The notes under the pieces are model-generated. The model was not told the origin of the DNA. It worked only from the letters and a program-made list of their open reading frames with translations, and ran no database searches. Positions 8,303 to 16,651 of a stretch of DNA of 64,000 nt are shown piece after piece. A program made the translations under genes and the position numbers. Numbering within the stretch: position 1 is the first letter of the stretch; each line of letters begins with the position of its first letter. Location of the stretch: contig NZ_JARVWS010000004.1 of the NCBI RefSeq assembly GCF_029846275.1, forward strand, positions 597,805-661,804. Direction: 5' to 3'. Origin of the DNA: Nocardioides sp. CER19 (GTDB taxonomy: Bacteria > Actinomycetota > Actinomycetes > Propionibacteriales > Nocardioidaceae).

Positions 8303-10159
8303 TCAAACCTCGGCGAGCGGCCGCACCGGGTCCCCGGCGAGCTGGGCGAAGGCCGTCGCCAGGTCCACCGTCCAGCCGTCCGGGTGCAGCACGAGCTCGC
8401 GCGGACCCACCGGGTCGTCGACGGAGTCCAGGGACACGTGGCCGCAGGTCTCCGGGCCGACACCGACCTCCGCCATGCACGCGAGCAGCACGGCCAACGC
8501 GTCCTCCGCGTCCTCAGGCCGGACCGTCAGGCTCAGCCCGACCGCGCTCGAGGCGGCCGTGAGCTCGACCATCCGGCGCGTCCACTCCCGGTCCTCTGCC
8601 CACTCCGGATGAGCACGCAGGCGCAGCCGCACGGCCTCGTCCGGGGCGACGGCCACCAGCCAGGCGCGCAGCACGGCCGCCTGGAGCTCCGGCGGGGCCA
8701 TCACGCCGTGCGGCGCGACCAGGGCACGTGACAGCGGCGGCTCGGCGACCGCACCCTGCGTGAACTCGAGCAGCTCCGCGACGTACGCCGGGTCGAGCAG
8801 CGTCTCGCCCAGCTCGTCGACGGAGGCCGGGGCCACCGAGCGGGCGGCCTCGTACACCTCGCCGAGGGCGGCGAGCCAACCGTCCCCGCGGTGCGCGCGG
8901 AGGACGGCGTTGCGCGTGCGGATTCCACGCCGACGGCGCTCCTTCGGGCGGTGGACCATCGACCGCAGCTCCTCGACGAGCGCGGCGACGTCGGGGACGC
9001 GGTGCGCGGGGTCCTCCAGACCCGGCGACTGCGAGGCCCAGACCTCGCTGTAGCGGGCGGTCTCCTGCAGGCACAGCACCGGCAGACCGGACGCCGCCGC
9101 CTCGAGCACCGCCGTACCGCCCGAGACCGGGTAGGAGTCGAGGTAGACGTCCGCCGCGGCGAAGAGCCGGCCGAGCTCGTCGACGCGACCCAGCGGCACC
9201 AGCCTGCCCGGGTAGCGCGCCGCCAGGGCGGGCCAGGGCTCGGCGTCGCCGGGGCCGACGACGAGGACCACGAGCTCGGGCACGGCGGCGAGCACCTTGT
9301 CGAGGACCTCGGCGAAGCTGACGCCGAACATCGGCGAGAGCTTCGCGGTGGTGCCCACGCACACCGCGACCGGCGTGTCCGGACCGAGCCGCATGGCGGT
9401 CCGGACCGGCCCACGATCGTTCGGTCCGGCCGGGGGCTCCACCGGCAGCGGCAGCAGCCGGAGCCGGTCCTGCGGCACTCCGCGGCTCTCGACGCACAGT
9501 CGAGCGCCCGTCGCGCGGTGGTTGACCACCACGTCGCTGACGGACAGGCCGAGCCAGTAGGCGTGGTCGACGTGGTTCTGGGTCACGATCGGCGGCCGGA
9601 CGGGACCGAGCTGTGCGGCGGCGAGCGCCACGACGTCGTAGGGGTGGGTGTGCAGGACGACGGTGTCGGCACGGGCCATGAGCCCCGCCAGGGCACGGGC
9701 GCGGTCGAGGAGGGTGTCCCCCGGGCGCGCCACCACGTGGACGGTTCCACCGCTGGCGGCCACGGCGGCCGGCAGCGCCGGCGGGAGCTCGGCGCGCAGC
9801 GGTGCGGTGATCGCGACGTCGGCGGGCCGCCCGTCGCGCTCGATCCAGCGCCAGGCGAGTCGCGAGTGGCCGCCGAGGTGGTAGGCCTCCGTCAGCACGT
9901 GCAGGACCCGGCCGGTGCCGCGTTCGCCGCCGACCTCCGGCGCCGGGGCGTCGCCACGCACGGCGCGCGCGACCAGCCCCTCGAGGCGCGGGTCAGCGAG
10001 GCGCCCGACGGGCATCATCCAGGCCAGGTGCGCCGCCGTCGTGGCGACGTGCAGCACGCCCTCGGCGTCGCCGGCGGCGAGTCGCTCCTCGGCCACACCG
10101 ACCAGGGCGTCGTACGCGCGTCGGTTGGCGGCCAGGGCCCGGTCCGTGTGACCGCTCAT
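8303..10159 (-). CDS. Glycosyltransferase-like protein, GT-B fold
   Basis: 618-aa protein. The middle (about residues 220-420) has the C-terminal Rossmann half of GT-B glycosyltransferases: VAVCVGTTAKLSP, LVVLVVGPGD, then LGRVDELGRLFAAADVYLDSYP and the donor-site SGGTAVLEAAASGLPVLCL. Flanking regions are not recognised; the C-terminal 200 residues are predicted to be alpha/beta without a known motif. Last gene of a five-gene operon; its ATG overlaps the TGA of the preceding methyltransferase gene (ATGA). The operon context suggests transfer of a modified sugar to a surface glycan or natural product. Confidence 0.75.
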   Translation of the reverse strand: MSGHTDRALAANRRAYDALVGVAEERLAAGDAEGVLHVATTAAHLAWMMPVGRLADPRLEGLVARAVRGDAPAPEVGGERGTGRVLHVLTEAYHLGGHSRLAWRWIERDGRPADVAITAPLRAELPPALPAAVAASGGTVHVVARPGDTLLDRARALAGLMARADTVVLHTHPYDVVALAAAQLGPVRPPIVTQNHVDHAYWLGLSVSDVVVNHRATGARLCVESRGVPQDRLRLLPLPVEPPAGPNDRGPVRTAMRLGPDTPVAVCVGTTAKLSPMFGVSFAEVLDKVLAAVPELVVLVVGPGDAEPWPALAARYPGRLVPLGRVDELGRLFAAADVYLDSYPVSGGTAVLEAAASGLPVLCLQETARYSEVWASQSPGLEDPAHRVPDVAALVEELRSMVHRPKERRRRGIRTRNAVLRAHRGDGWLAALGEVYEAARSVAPASVDELGETLLDPAYVAELLEFTQGAVAEPPLSRALVAPHGVMAPPELQAAVLRAWLVAVAPDEAVRLRLRAHPEWAEDREWTRRMVELTAASSAVGLSLTVRPEDAEDALAVLLACMAEVGVGPETCGHVSLDSVDDPVGPRELVLHPDGWTVDLATAFAQLAGDPVRPLAEV

Positions 10160-10929
10160 CGCGGGTCCCCCGCGATGGCACGCACGCCGATGTTCGCCAG
10201 CATCTCCGGCGGGATCTCCGGGCTGATGTCGATGAGGGCCGCCACGAGCTCGGCCGGCCAGTCCAGCATCATCGAGTTCGGCACCGTCTTGAGCTGGTAG
10301 CCGAACCGCTCGGTCACGGTGAAGCCCGCCTCGGCCAGGTCGGCGCCCAGCCGCTCGAAGTCGTAGACGCGGAGGTGGCCGACCAGCCCGTCCCGGGCGC
10401 TCAGGGTGTCGAGCGCGGGCTGCAGGCCCATCCGGACGGCCAGCCGGCGGTGCAGCGACTCGGCGTTGGGGACCACGACGACCAGCGCGCCGCCCGGGCG
10501 CAGCCAGCCGTGGATCTGACGGAACATCGCGACCGGGTCGCTGACGTGCTCGGCGATGTGCAGCGCGAGGATCGCGTCGTAGGGCTCGTCGGGCGTGAAG
10601 TCCTCGAACATCGCGGTGTGCACGACGAGGCCCTGGGCACCGTGCCGCGCGCGGGCCTCCTCGGCGAGCCGGGGCGAGCCCTCGACGACCTCGATGTCCA
10701 CGCCGCGGGAGAGCAGCTCCCCGGTGACCAGACCGGTGCCGAACCCCATCTCGAGGACGCGGCGGGCGCCGCGCAGCGCCTCGAGCGTGCGGCCGAGCGA
10801 GCGCTCCTGGCCCATCTCCTCGATGTCGACGTCGGCGACCTCCCCGTTGAGGTAGTACTCCTCCGCGTAGCGGTCGAGGTCGTCGGGCGTCAGCGCCTGG
10901 GCGGCGCCCGCCTCCTGGGTCGTCGTCAT
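10156..10929 (-). CDS. Class I SAM-dependent methyltransferase
   Basis: 257 aa. Motif I VLEMGFGTGLVTG at about residues 57-69, motif II region EVVEGSPRLAEEA, and the post-I segment ILALHIAEHVSDPVAMF with the EHV(x)DP pattern of type-11 methyltransferases. C-terminal part (LGYQLKTVPNSMM type) is probably substrate binding. It sits between the flavoprotein and glycosyltransferase genes with ATGA overlaps on both sides, so it probably methylates the same sugar or small-molecule intermediate. The paralog two genes upstream (12292-13017) shares the ending 'LKPLPNHLME/LKTVPNSMML', which suggests related substrates. Confidence 0.85.
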   Translation of the reverse strand: MTTTQEAGAAQALTPDDLDRYAEEYYLNGEVADVDIEEMGQERSLGRTLEALRGARRVLEMGFGTGLVTGELLSRGVDIEVVEGSPRLAEEARARHGAQGLVVHTAMFEDFTPDEPYDAILALHIAEHVSDPVAMFRQIHGWLRPGGALVVVVPNAESLHRRLAVRMGLQPALDTLSARDGLVGHLRVYDFERLGADLAEAGFTVTERFGYQLKTVPNSMMLDWPAELVAALIDISPEIPPEMLANIGVRAIAGDPR

Positions 10930-12299
10930 GCGTCACTCGCCTCCGCTGTCCTGAGTCCTTGGATGATCTGCTCGCCGAGCGCGTCGGCGCCGAAGCCGGT
11001 GGCGGCGCCGATGACGTCGCACGCGAGGCCCTGCTGGGCGAGGACCGCCGCGGCAGCCTCGAAGTCGGCGGCGTTCCGCGCCGTGGGAAGCGCGAAGGAC
11101 CGCACGGCGGCACCGCGCAGCACGTCCACCTGCGCACCCGGGCGGACGAGCCCGAGGCTGCCGAGCCCGCGGAGCGCGGTCGACGCGATGTCGTCCTCGG
11201 GGGTGTCGTGACGCAGCTCGACGGTCAGCACGGTGCGTCCCGCGGGCGCGGAGCCTCCGGTGGAGACCCGCAGCACCGGTATGTCGGCGTCGACGACGTT
11301 GAGCAGCGAGGGCACCTCGACGAGCTCGTCGGTCGCGACCTCCAGCCAGCAGACGACGGTGCGGGCGCGCTCGGGCCGGTAGTCGGCGCCGACGGCCGCG
11401 AAGAGCTGCTCCGCGGCCACCCCGACCACCGGACGGTCCGTCTCGACGACGGCGCCGTCGTCGAACGCGAGGAAGGTCCGGCCGTGTGCCGCCGGGCGGG
11501 CGGTCTCGAGCCGCCCGACGCGCTCCGTGGCGATGCCGACTGCCTCGAGCCTGGCGACGAGAGCGGTGACGACCTCGCCGGCGCCACCGTCTCGGACCGT
11601 GTGGAACGGCCGCCGGGGCTGGAAGCCCACCTCCGCGGCGCCAGCCGCCTCCGCGAGGGTTCGGGGCCAGAACAGCGGCAGCCAGATCTTGCGTCGCAGC
11701 GAGGCCGGCACGGCGGCGGTGCCACCCTCGACGAGCTTGTCCGCGACCGGCTGCATCAAGAGCCGGTGGAACGTCTTGCCGTGGTTGCGCAGCGAGGCCT
11801 CGAGCAGTGACATGTCGTCGGTGAGGTCCTCGCCGAGCACGCCGGCCGGACCGTGCTCCGCCGCGCAGGCCGCCGCCTCGGCGGCGATGGCCGCCCGTGT
11901 TCCCGTGTCGAGCGCGTCGCGCAGCGCCGTGGCGTCGGTCGTGAAGTAGAGGTCGTCGACGATCGACCGGTCGACGAGCATCCGCGGACGGTCGGCCTCG
12001 ACGAGCCTGTCCCCCACCAGGTCGGCGACGTAGTCGGCGATCAGGCGGACGTAGGGCCGGTGGCCGATGACCCCGGGGACGTAGTCGACCAGCGGCGGCG
12101 GAGCGCCGACACCCTCGTAGTCCAGCTCGAGGAGGCGGACGCCGAGCTCGAGCACCCGACCGTCCTGGCGCAGCGACGCGAAACCCCCTCCCACAGGGCC
12201 CGGCGGCACCAGCAGCCGGACGCTGTTGCCCCGCGCCGCGAGCCGCTCGGCGGCCACGAGCGCGGCGACGGACGAGCCGACGACGACGCGGTCAGCCAC
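10926..12299 (-). CDS. FAD/NAD(P)-dependent oxidoreductase of the amine-oxidase/UGM-like type
   Basis: 457 aa. The N terminus VVVGSSVAALVAAERLAARG is a dinucleotide-binding fold with Ser in place of the second and third positions of GxGxxG. 'GPVGGGFASLRQDGRVLELG' matches the FAD-binding loop of protoporphyrinogen-oxidase-like flavoproteins, and a C-terminal 'VIGAATGFGADALGEQIIQG' resembles the second FAD contact. GTG start; overlaps the preceding methyltransferase by 8 nt. Its place among methyltransferases and a glycosyltransferase suggests oxidation or mutase chemistry on a sugar or aglycone, but the substrate is unknown. Confidence 0.72.
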   Translation of the reverse strand: MADRVVVGSSVAALVAAERLAARGNSVRLLVPPGPVGGGFASLRQDGRVLELGVRLLELDYEGVGAPPPLVDYVPGVIGHRPYVRLIADYVADLVGDRLVEADRPRMLVDRSIVDDLYFTTDATALRDALDTGTRAAIAAEAAACAAEHGPAGVLGEDLTDDMSLLEASLRNHGKTFHRLLMQPVADKLVEGGTAAVPASLRRKIWLPLFWPRTLAEAAGAAEVGFQPRRPFHTVRDGGAGEVVTALVARLEAVGIATERVGRLETARPAAHGRTFLAFDDGAVVETDRPVVGVAAEQLFAAVGADYRPERARTVVCWLEVATDELVEVPSLLNVVDADIPVLRVSTGGSAPAGRTVLTVELRHDTPEDDIASTALRGLGSLGLVRPGAQVDVLRGAAVRSFALPTARNAADFEAAAAVLAQQGLACDVIGAATGFGADALGEQIIQGLRTAEASDA

Positions 12300-13017
12300 G
12301 GCCGAGCACCAGGTAGTTCATCGCGCAGGCGTCCGGGTAGTGCCGCGCCGCCGCGATGAAGCCCTCGACGACCTGCTCGGGAAGCTGCTCCATCAGGTGG
12401 TTCGGCAGCGGCTTGAGCATGACGCCCTCCCGGGCGATCACGTCCAGGCCGGCATCGCGGGCCAGACCCGTGAGGTCCTCCACGGTCCACAGACCCCTGG
12501 TCCCCCACTGCCGCCCGCGGTCGGACACCTCGACCAGCGAGTCGATCAGGCCGAGCTCGACGGCGCAGACGCGGTGGATCGAGAGCGGGTTCTGGAGCGA
12601 GACGTGCACGCGGCCGCCGTCCCCGAGTCGCGCTGCGGCCCGACGCAGGAACTCCAGCGGGTCGGCCAGCTCGTGCAGCACGTTGGTCGCCAGCACGTGG
12701 TCGAACGACTCGCCCACGGTGGCGAGGTCGTCCAGGTCGGCGGTCACGAAGGTCGCCGCCGGCAGCTCACGGGCGCGGGCGCGCTCGAGGAAGGCCGCCG
12801 ACCGGTCGAGCCCGACCCAGCGCCCCGGGGCGCTGGCGGCCATGATCTCGGCGCTCATCAGGCCGGTGCCGCAGCCGAGCTCGAGCACGGTGTCGCCCGG
12901 CTCGACCCAGGTGGCGATGCGCCGCCCCGTGGCGATCGTGTAGTGCCGGTCGAAGTCGGCGTCCGGGTCATAGGTGTCGCTGTAGTCCCGACCCTCGGTG
13001 GACGGCAGGCTGGTCAT
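12292..13017 (-). CDS. Class I SAM-dependent methyltransferase
   Basis: 241 aa. Motif I VLELGCGTGLMSAEIM, acidic residue of motif II in WVGLDRSAAFLERA, motif post-I HVLATNVLHELADPLEFLRRAA. Second gene of the coupled operon; its ATG overlaps the TGA of the FemAB-like gene (ATGA). Related to the methyltransferase at 10156-10929, mainly in the C-terminal 30 residues, so the pair may methylate two positions of one scaffold. Confidence 0.85.
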   Translation of the reverse strand: MTSLPSTEGRDYSDTYDPDADFDRHYTIATGRRIATWVEPGDTVLELGCGTGLMSAEIMAASAPGRWVGLDRSAAFLERARARELPAATFVTADLDDLATVGESFDHVLATNVLHELADPLEFLRRAAARLGDGGRVHVSLQNPLSIHRVCAVELGLIDSLVEVSDRGRQWGTRGLWTVEDLTGLARDAGLDVIAREGVMLKPLPNHLMEQLPEQVVEGFIAAARHYPDACAMNYLVLGRG

Positions 13018-14006
13018 GACATCTCCCGGACGACGGTGAACCGCGGCTCGACGGTGGCGAGGACGCTGCGCTTGAAGCGGGTCAGCCCGACGTTGGGCCG
13101 CAGCCGCCCGTCCTCGTCTTCGTCGGGCTCGTTCGAGATGGCCAGGTCGAGCAGCGCCACGCCCTCCTGCACGGCCCGCTCCACCAGGTCGTGGGCCAGC
13201 GTGACCATCGGCGAGCGCGGCAGGTCGTGCGGCCCGTCGCCCCAGGCGACCACCAGGTCACGCCCGGCGGCGACGCGGTAGACCAGGGCAGCAGCGACGG
13301 GGATGTGGCCGTGGCAGAGCTCGAACATGCGCACGGCGGGCGCCAGCGCCCGCCAGGCGGAGACGACGTAGTCCTGGGAGAGGGCGAGGCGGCGTCCCTT
13401 GGCGGCCCGGTTGGCCGCCAGCAGGTCGTAGCCGCGGCGCACGCCCTCGACGTCGGTGGCCTCCCGCAGCCACAGGTCCTCGGCCGCCAGCCGCCGCAGC
13501 GCCTTGCGGGTGACCGGTCGCAGCTCGTCGACGTAGTCCCCGACGCTGCGCCAGCGCTCGACGCGGATCGCCTGGTTGAGCTCGGTCCGTACGACGCGGA
13601 AGCCGGCGTTGAGGAGGAAGAACTGGAGCAGTCCCTCGTTGGCCGAGCTGCTCGCCGGGGGCAGCTTGACCGTGATCCGGCGGACGCCGGCGGACTCGAG
13701 CTCGCGGACGGAGCCGTCGACCACGGCTTGGACGGTCTCGGCGGTCGCGTGGGTGTCGACGAGGTCGAGGCCGCCGAACGGTGCACTGAACCCCGAGACG
13801 AGCTCGTCGCCGGTCCGCATCCCGGCCAGGCCGCCCAGGAGGCGGCCGTCGTCGTCCCGGACCTCGATGCCGACGATCTGCTGGCCCGGTCGTCGGTTGA
13901 GCCGGTGGAACTGCGCCCTGTTGAAGAGGGAGCGCCACGCGTCGGAGTCCACGGCCACGGCCGGCGGAGCGGCGGTGGTGTCGAGCGCGAGCGCGGTGAG
14001 GGTCAC
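13014..14006 (-). CDS. FemAB/GNAT-fold acyl- or aminoacyltransferase
   Basis: 330 aa with two GNAT-like halves typical of FemAB / acetyltransf_6 proteins. Telling segments are LNQAIRVERWRSVGDYVDELRPVTRKALRR in the middle and RPNVGLTRFKRSVLA near the C terminus, the usual 'GLxxFKxxLG' ending of this group. The GTG at 14006 was chosen because AAGGGGAC precedes it by five nucleotides; upstream in-frame codons have no ribosome site. First gene of the five-gene operon and divergent from fdtA/fdtB, whose product would be an amino-deoxysugar. N-acylation of that amino group is a reasonable guess. Confidence 0.72.
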   Translation of the reverse strand: MTLTALALDTTAAPPAVAVDSDAWRSLFNRAQFHRLNRRPGQQIVGIEVRDDDGRLLGGLAGMRTGDELVSGFSAPFGGLDLVDTHATAETVQAVVDGSVRELESAGVRRITVKLPPASSSANEGLLQFFLLNAGFRVVRTELNQAIRVERWRSVGDYVDELRPVTRKALRRLAAEDLWLREATDVEGVRRGYDLLAANRAAKGRRLALSQDYVVSAWRALAPAVRMFELCHGHIPVAAALVYRVAAGRDLVVAWGDGPHDLPRSPMVTLAHDLVERAVQEGVALLDLAISNEPDEDEDGRLRPNVGLTRFKRSVLATVEPRFTVVREMS

Positions 14007-14077
14007 GGCGTCCCCTTCGGCGTACGTGATCGGCACCTGAGCCTTATCCGCGGGCGCGGCCTGCCGATGGAGGCAGC

Positions 14078-14557
14078 ATGAGGACGCTGGAGAACCCTGG
14101 CGCAACCACCGTCGCCGCCCCCTCGACACCGCTCACGCGCTCCCACGTGGCGGGCCTGCCGGTCATCGGCGACCCGCGGGGCAACCTCACGTTCATCGAG
14201 TCCGGGCTGAGCGTCCCGTTCGAGATCCGCCGCGTCTACTACCTCTACGACGTGCCGGGCGGCGCCCACCGCGGGGGGCACGCGCACCGCGACCTCCACC
14301 AGTTCATCATCGCGATGTCGGGCAGCTTCGACATCCACCTCGACGACGGCTTCGAGCAGCGTTCCCACCACCTCAACCGGTCCTACCAGGGGCTCTACGT
14401 CCCCCCGATGATCTGGCGCGAGATCGACAACTTCTCGTCGGGCTCGGTCTGCATGGTGCTCGCCTCCGAGCACTTCGACGAGGCCGACTACTACCGCGAC
14501 TACGCCGAGTTCGTCGCCGACGCCGTGCCCGCCCCCGCGCCGCGGACCGGCGCGTGA
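14078..14557 (+). CDS. FdtA/QdtA-like dTDP-4-keto-6-deoxyhexose 3,4-ketoisomerase (cupin)
   Basis: 159-aa single-domain cupin of the WxcM-like/FdtA family. It would isomerise dTDP-4-keto-6-deoxyglucose to the 3-keto form in the cytosol. Family sequence is clear: RGNLTFIE, FEIRRVYYLYDVPGGAHRGGHAHR (active-site histidine cluster) and LYVPPMIWREIDNFS. GATGGAGG precedes the ATG. The stop overlaps the GTG of the aminotransferase gene (GTGA). Whether the product is the Fuc3N or Qui3N precursor (FdtA versus QdtA stereochemistry) cannot be decided here. No dTDP-glucose synthesis genes (rmlA/rmlB) are in the window. Confidence 0.88.
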   Translation: MRTLENPGATTVAAPSTPLTRSHVAGLPVIGDPRGNLTFIESGLSVPFEIRRVYYLYDVPGGAHRGGHAHRDLHQFIIAMSGSFDIHLDDGFEQRSHHLNRSYQGLYVPPMIWREIDNFSSGSVCMVLASEHFDEADYYRDYAEFVADAVPAPAPRTGA

Positions 14558-15675
14558 CAGCCACCGCCGAGCGGGCCGGCGTCCCGTTCCTCGATCTCGC
14601 GGGGCTGCACGAGTCGCTCGAGGAGTCCCTGGTCGCGGCGGTGCGCCGGACGATCCGCGCCAACCAGCTGGTCCGCGGACCGGAGGGCGAGGCGTTCGAG
14701 GACGAGTTCGCCGCCTACTGCGGCGCTCGTCACGGCGTCGGCGTCGGCAACGGCCTCGACGCGCTCAGCCTCGGCTTGCGGGCCCTCGGCGTCCAGCCGG
14801 GCGACGAGGTCATCGTGCCCGGCCACACCTTCGTGGCCACCTGGCTGGCGGTCAGCGCGGTCGGGGCGACCCCGATCGCCGCCGACGTCGATCCGAGCAC
14901 CGCCCAGCTGGACCCGGCGGCCGTGGAGGCGGCCGTCGGACCGCGTACGGCGGCCGTCCTCGCCGTCCACCTCTACGGGGCGCCCGCGCCCATGACTGCG
15001 CTCCGGCGGATCGCTGACGCCCATGGCCTGGCGCTGGTCGAGGACGCGGCGCAGGCCCACGGCGCCCGGCTCGACGGCGTCCGCGTCGGCTCGCTCGGCG
15101 ACGTGGCGGCCTTCAGCTTCTACCCCGGCAAGAACCTCGGCGCCCTCGGCGACGGCGGCATGGTCGTCACCGGCCGCGCGGACGTCGCGGACCGGGTCAG
15201 GGTCCTGGCCAACTACGGCGCGCGGGTCAAGTACGACCACGAGGTCCGTGGCGTGAACTCGCGCCTCGACGAGGTCCAGGCGGCCGTCCTCCGGGTCAAG
15301 CTGCCGCTGCTGGACGGCTGGAACGCCCACCGGCGCCACCTCTCAGCACGCTACGCCGCACGTCTCGCCGATCAGCCCGGGATCGCGCTCCTGGCGGTCG
15401 ACCCGTCGGCCGAGCCGGTCCACCACCTCTACCCGGTGCGGCTCACCGATCGTGACGCCGTGGCCGCCCGGCTCACCGAGCGCGGCATCGGCGTCGGCAT
15501 CCACTACCCCGTCCCGCCGCACCGCTCCCCGGCGTACGGCGACCTCACGCAGGTCCCGTCGCTGCCGCACAGCGAGGCCTGGGCCGCCACCGAGCTGAGC
15601 CTGCCGATCGGTCCGACCATGTCGGACGCGGACGTCGACCTCGTGGCCGACGAGCTCCTCGCGGCGGTCGGGTAG
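14554..15675 (+). CDS. DegT/DnrJ/EryC1/StrS sugar aminotransferase (FdtB-like)
   Basis: 373-aa PLP enzyme. Conserved regions are VPFLDL at the N terminus, GVGNGLDAL, GDEVIVPGHTF, VEDAAQAHGA (cofactor Asp), and the PLP lysine in SFYPGKNLGALGDGG; NYGARVKYDHEVRGVNSRLDEVQAA closes the substrate site. It would transaminate the 3-keto sugar made by the preceding FdtA-like protein, giving a dTDP-3-amino-3,6-dideoxyhexose. GTG start overlapping fdtA's stop. The adjoining FemAB-like protein may then acylate the amine. Confidence 0.9.
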   Translation: MTATAERAGVPFLDLAGLHESLEESLVAAVRRTIRANQLVRGPEGEAFEDEFAAYCGARHGVGVGNGLDALSLGLRALGVQPGDEVIVPGHTFVATWLAVSAVGATPIAADVDPSTAQLDPAAVEAAVGPRTAAVLAVHLYGAPAPMTALRRIADAHGLALVEDAAQAHGARLDGVRVGSLGDVAAFSFYPGKNLGALGDGGMVVTGRADVADRVRVLANYGARVKYDHEVRGVNSRLDEVQAAVLRVKLPLLDGWNAHRRHLSARYAARLADQPGIALLAVDPSAEPVHHLYPVRLTDRDAVAARLTERGIGVGIHYPVPPHRSPAYGDLTQVPSLPHSEAWAATELSLPIGPTMSDADVDLVADELLAAVG

Positions 15676-15683
15676 CGCGGAGG

Positions 15684-16649
15684 TCAGGAACGGGTCGCGA
15701 TGCGGCGTCGCGGCGCCGGCTGGCACACCGGGCAGAAGTACGACGACCGGTTCATGAACGTCGCCCGCCGCATCGGCGTACCGCAGCGCCGGCACGGCTC
15801 GTCCTCGCGGCCGTAGGCGTTGAGCGAGCGGTCGAAGTAGCCGGACTCGCCGTTGACGTTGACGTAGAGCGCGTCGAACGACGTCCCGCCCTGCCCGAGG
15901 GCCTCCCCCAGCACGTCGCCGACGTGGCCGAGCAGCTCGCGCAGGACCGGGCCGGTCAGCCGGTTCCCGGGCCGCTCCCCGTGGAGCCGCGAGCGCCAGA
16001 GCGCCTCGTCGGCGTAGATGTTGCCGACGCCGGAGATCACGGTCTGGTCGAGGAGGAGGCGCTTGATGCCGCTCGAGGACCGCCGGACCCGGCGTACGAA
16101 GGCCTCGGCGTCGAACTCCGGGTCGATCGGGTCGCGCGCGATGTGGGCGATCTCCGGCGGCAGCTCGGCTCCCCCGGCACTCACGGCGAGGCCGCCGAAC
16201 ATCCGCTGATCCACGAACCGCAGCTCGAGCGGGGTCTCGATACGCTCGCTGGCGCTCGCTACTCGACCAACCAGAAGGCCTTCGCTGGTCGAGTAGCCGG
16301 AGCCGCTAGGCGGAGGCGTGTCGAGACCAGGCTCGCCGAAGGACAGGCCGAAGCGGACGCGCAGGTGCCGCTCGTCGGGCGAGCCGGGCGGCTGGACGAG
16401 CAGCTGGCCGCTCATGCCGAGGTGGCCGAGGATGGCGTTGCCGTCGTCGAGCGGGAGCCAGAGGTACTTGCCGCGGCGCCGCGCGGCGGTGATGGTGCGG
16501 CCGCGCAGCTCGGCCACGAAGCCGGTGGGGCCGGTCGGGTGCCGGCGCACGGGGCGCGAGTGCAGGACGTCGACCTGCGTGATGGTGGCGCCGACGACGT
16601 GGCGCTCGAGGCCGGCGCGGACGACCTCGACCTCGGGGAGCTCCGGCAC
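15684..16649 (-). CDS. mutM: Formamidopyrimidine-DNA glycosylase carrying an in-frame 32-residue repeat insertion
   Basis: 321-aa base-excision repair glycosylase for 8-oxoG and FaPy lesions. The catalytic N terminus PELPEVE (Pro2 nucleophile, Glu3), Lys61 in RRRGKYLW, the H2TH region QTVISGVGNIYADEALW, and a C-terminal zinc finger CRRCGTPMRR...YFCPVC are all intact. Usual length is about 285-290 aa; the excess is residues 108-139 (GLDTPPPSGSGYSTSEG...), which are entirely encoded by a 96-bp palindromic repeat at 16233-16328. The insert falls in a loop between 'HLRVRFGLSFGEP' and 'LELRFVDQRMFGG' in the N-terminal beta-sandwich, so activity could well be kept. Lies downstream of rnc with a 2-bp gap. 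Confidence 0.96.
   Translation of the reverse strand: MPELPEVEVVRAGLERHVVGATITQVDVLHSRPVRRHPTGPTGFVAELRGRTITAARRRGKYLWLPLDDGNAILGHLGMSGQLLVQPPGSPDERHLRVRFGLSFGEPGLDTPPPSGSGYSTSEGLLVGRVASASERIETPLELRFVDQRMFGGLAVSAGGAELPPEIAHIARDPIDPEFDAEAFVRRVRRSSSGIKRLLLDQTVISGVGNIYADEALWRSRLHGERPGNRLTGPVLRELLGHVGDVLGEALGQGGTSFDALYVNVNGESGYFDRSLNAYGREDEPCRRCGTPMRRATFMNRSSYFCPVCQPAPRRRIATRS
16233..16328. repeat. 96-bp palindromic repeat inserted in frame in mutM
   Basis: Bounded by GGTCTCGA and TCGAGACC. Inside are 11-bp arms CTACTCGACCA / TGGTCGAGTAG around a GAAGGCCTTC palindrome. Length 96 is a multiple of three, and the reading frame stays open through it. A shortened relative with the same ends is at 45203-45243. 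It looks like a dispersed palindromic element of the kind I associate with Nocardioidaceae genomes; that association is from memory. Confidence 0.85.
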
Positions 16650-16651
16650 GG

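Noticed and set aside
16233..16328. mutM as a pseudogene
   Set aside because: The repeat keeps the frame and all catalytic and zinc-finger residues are intact, so a functional enzyme is more likely.
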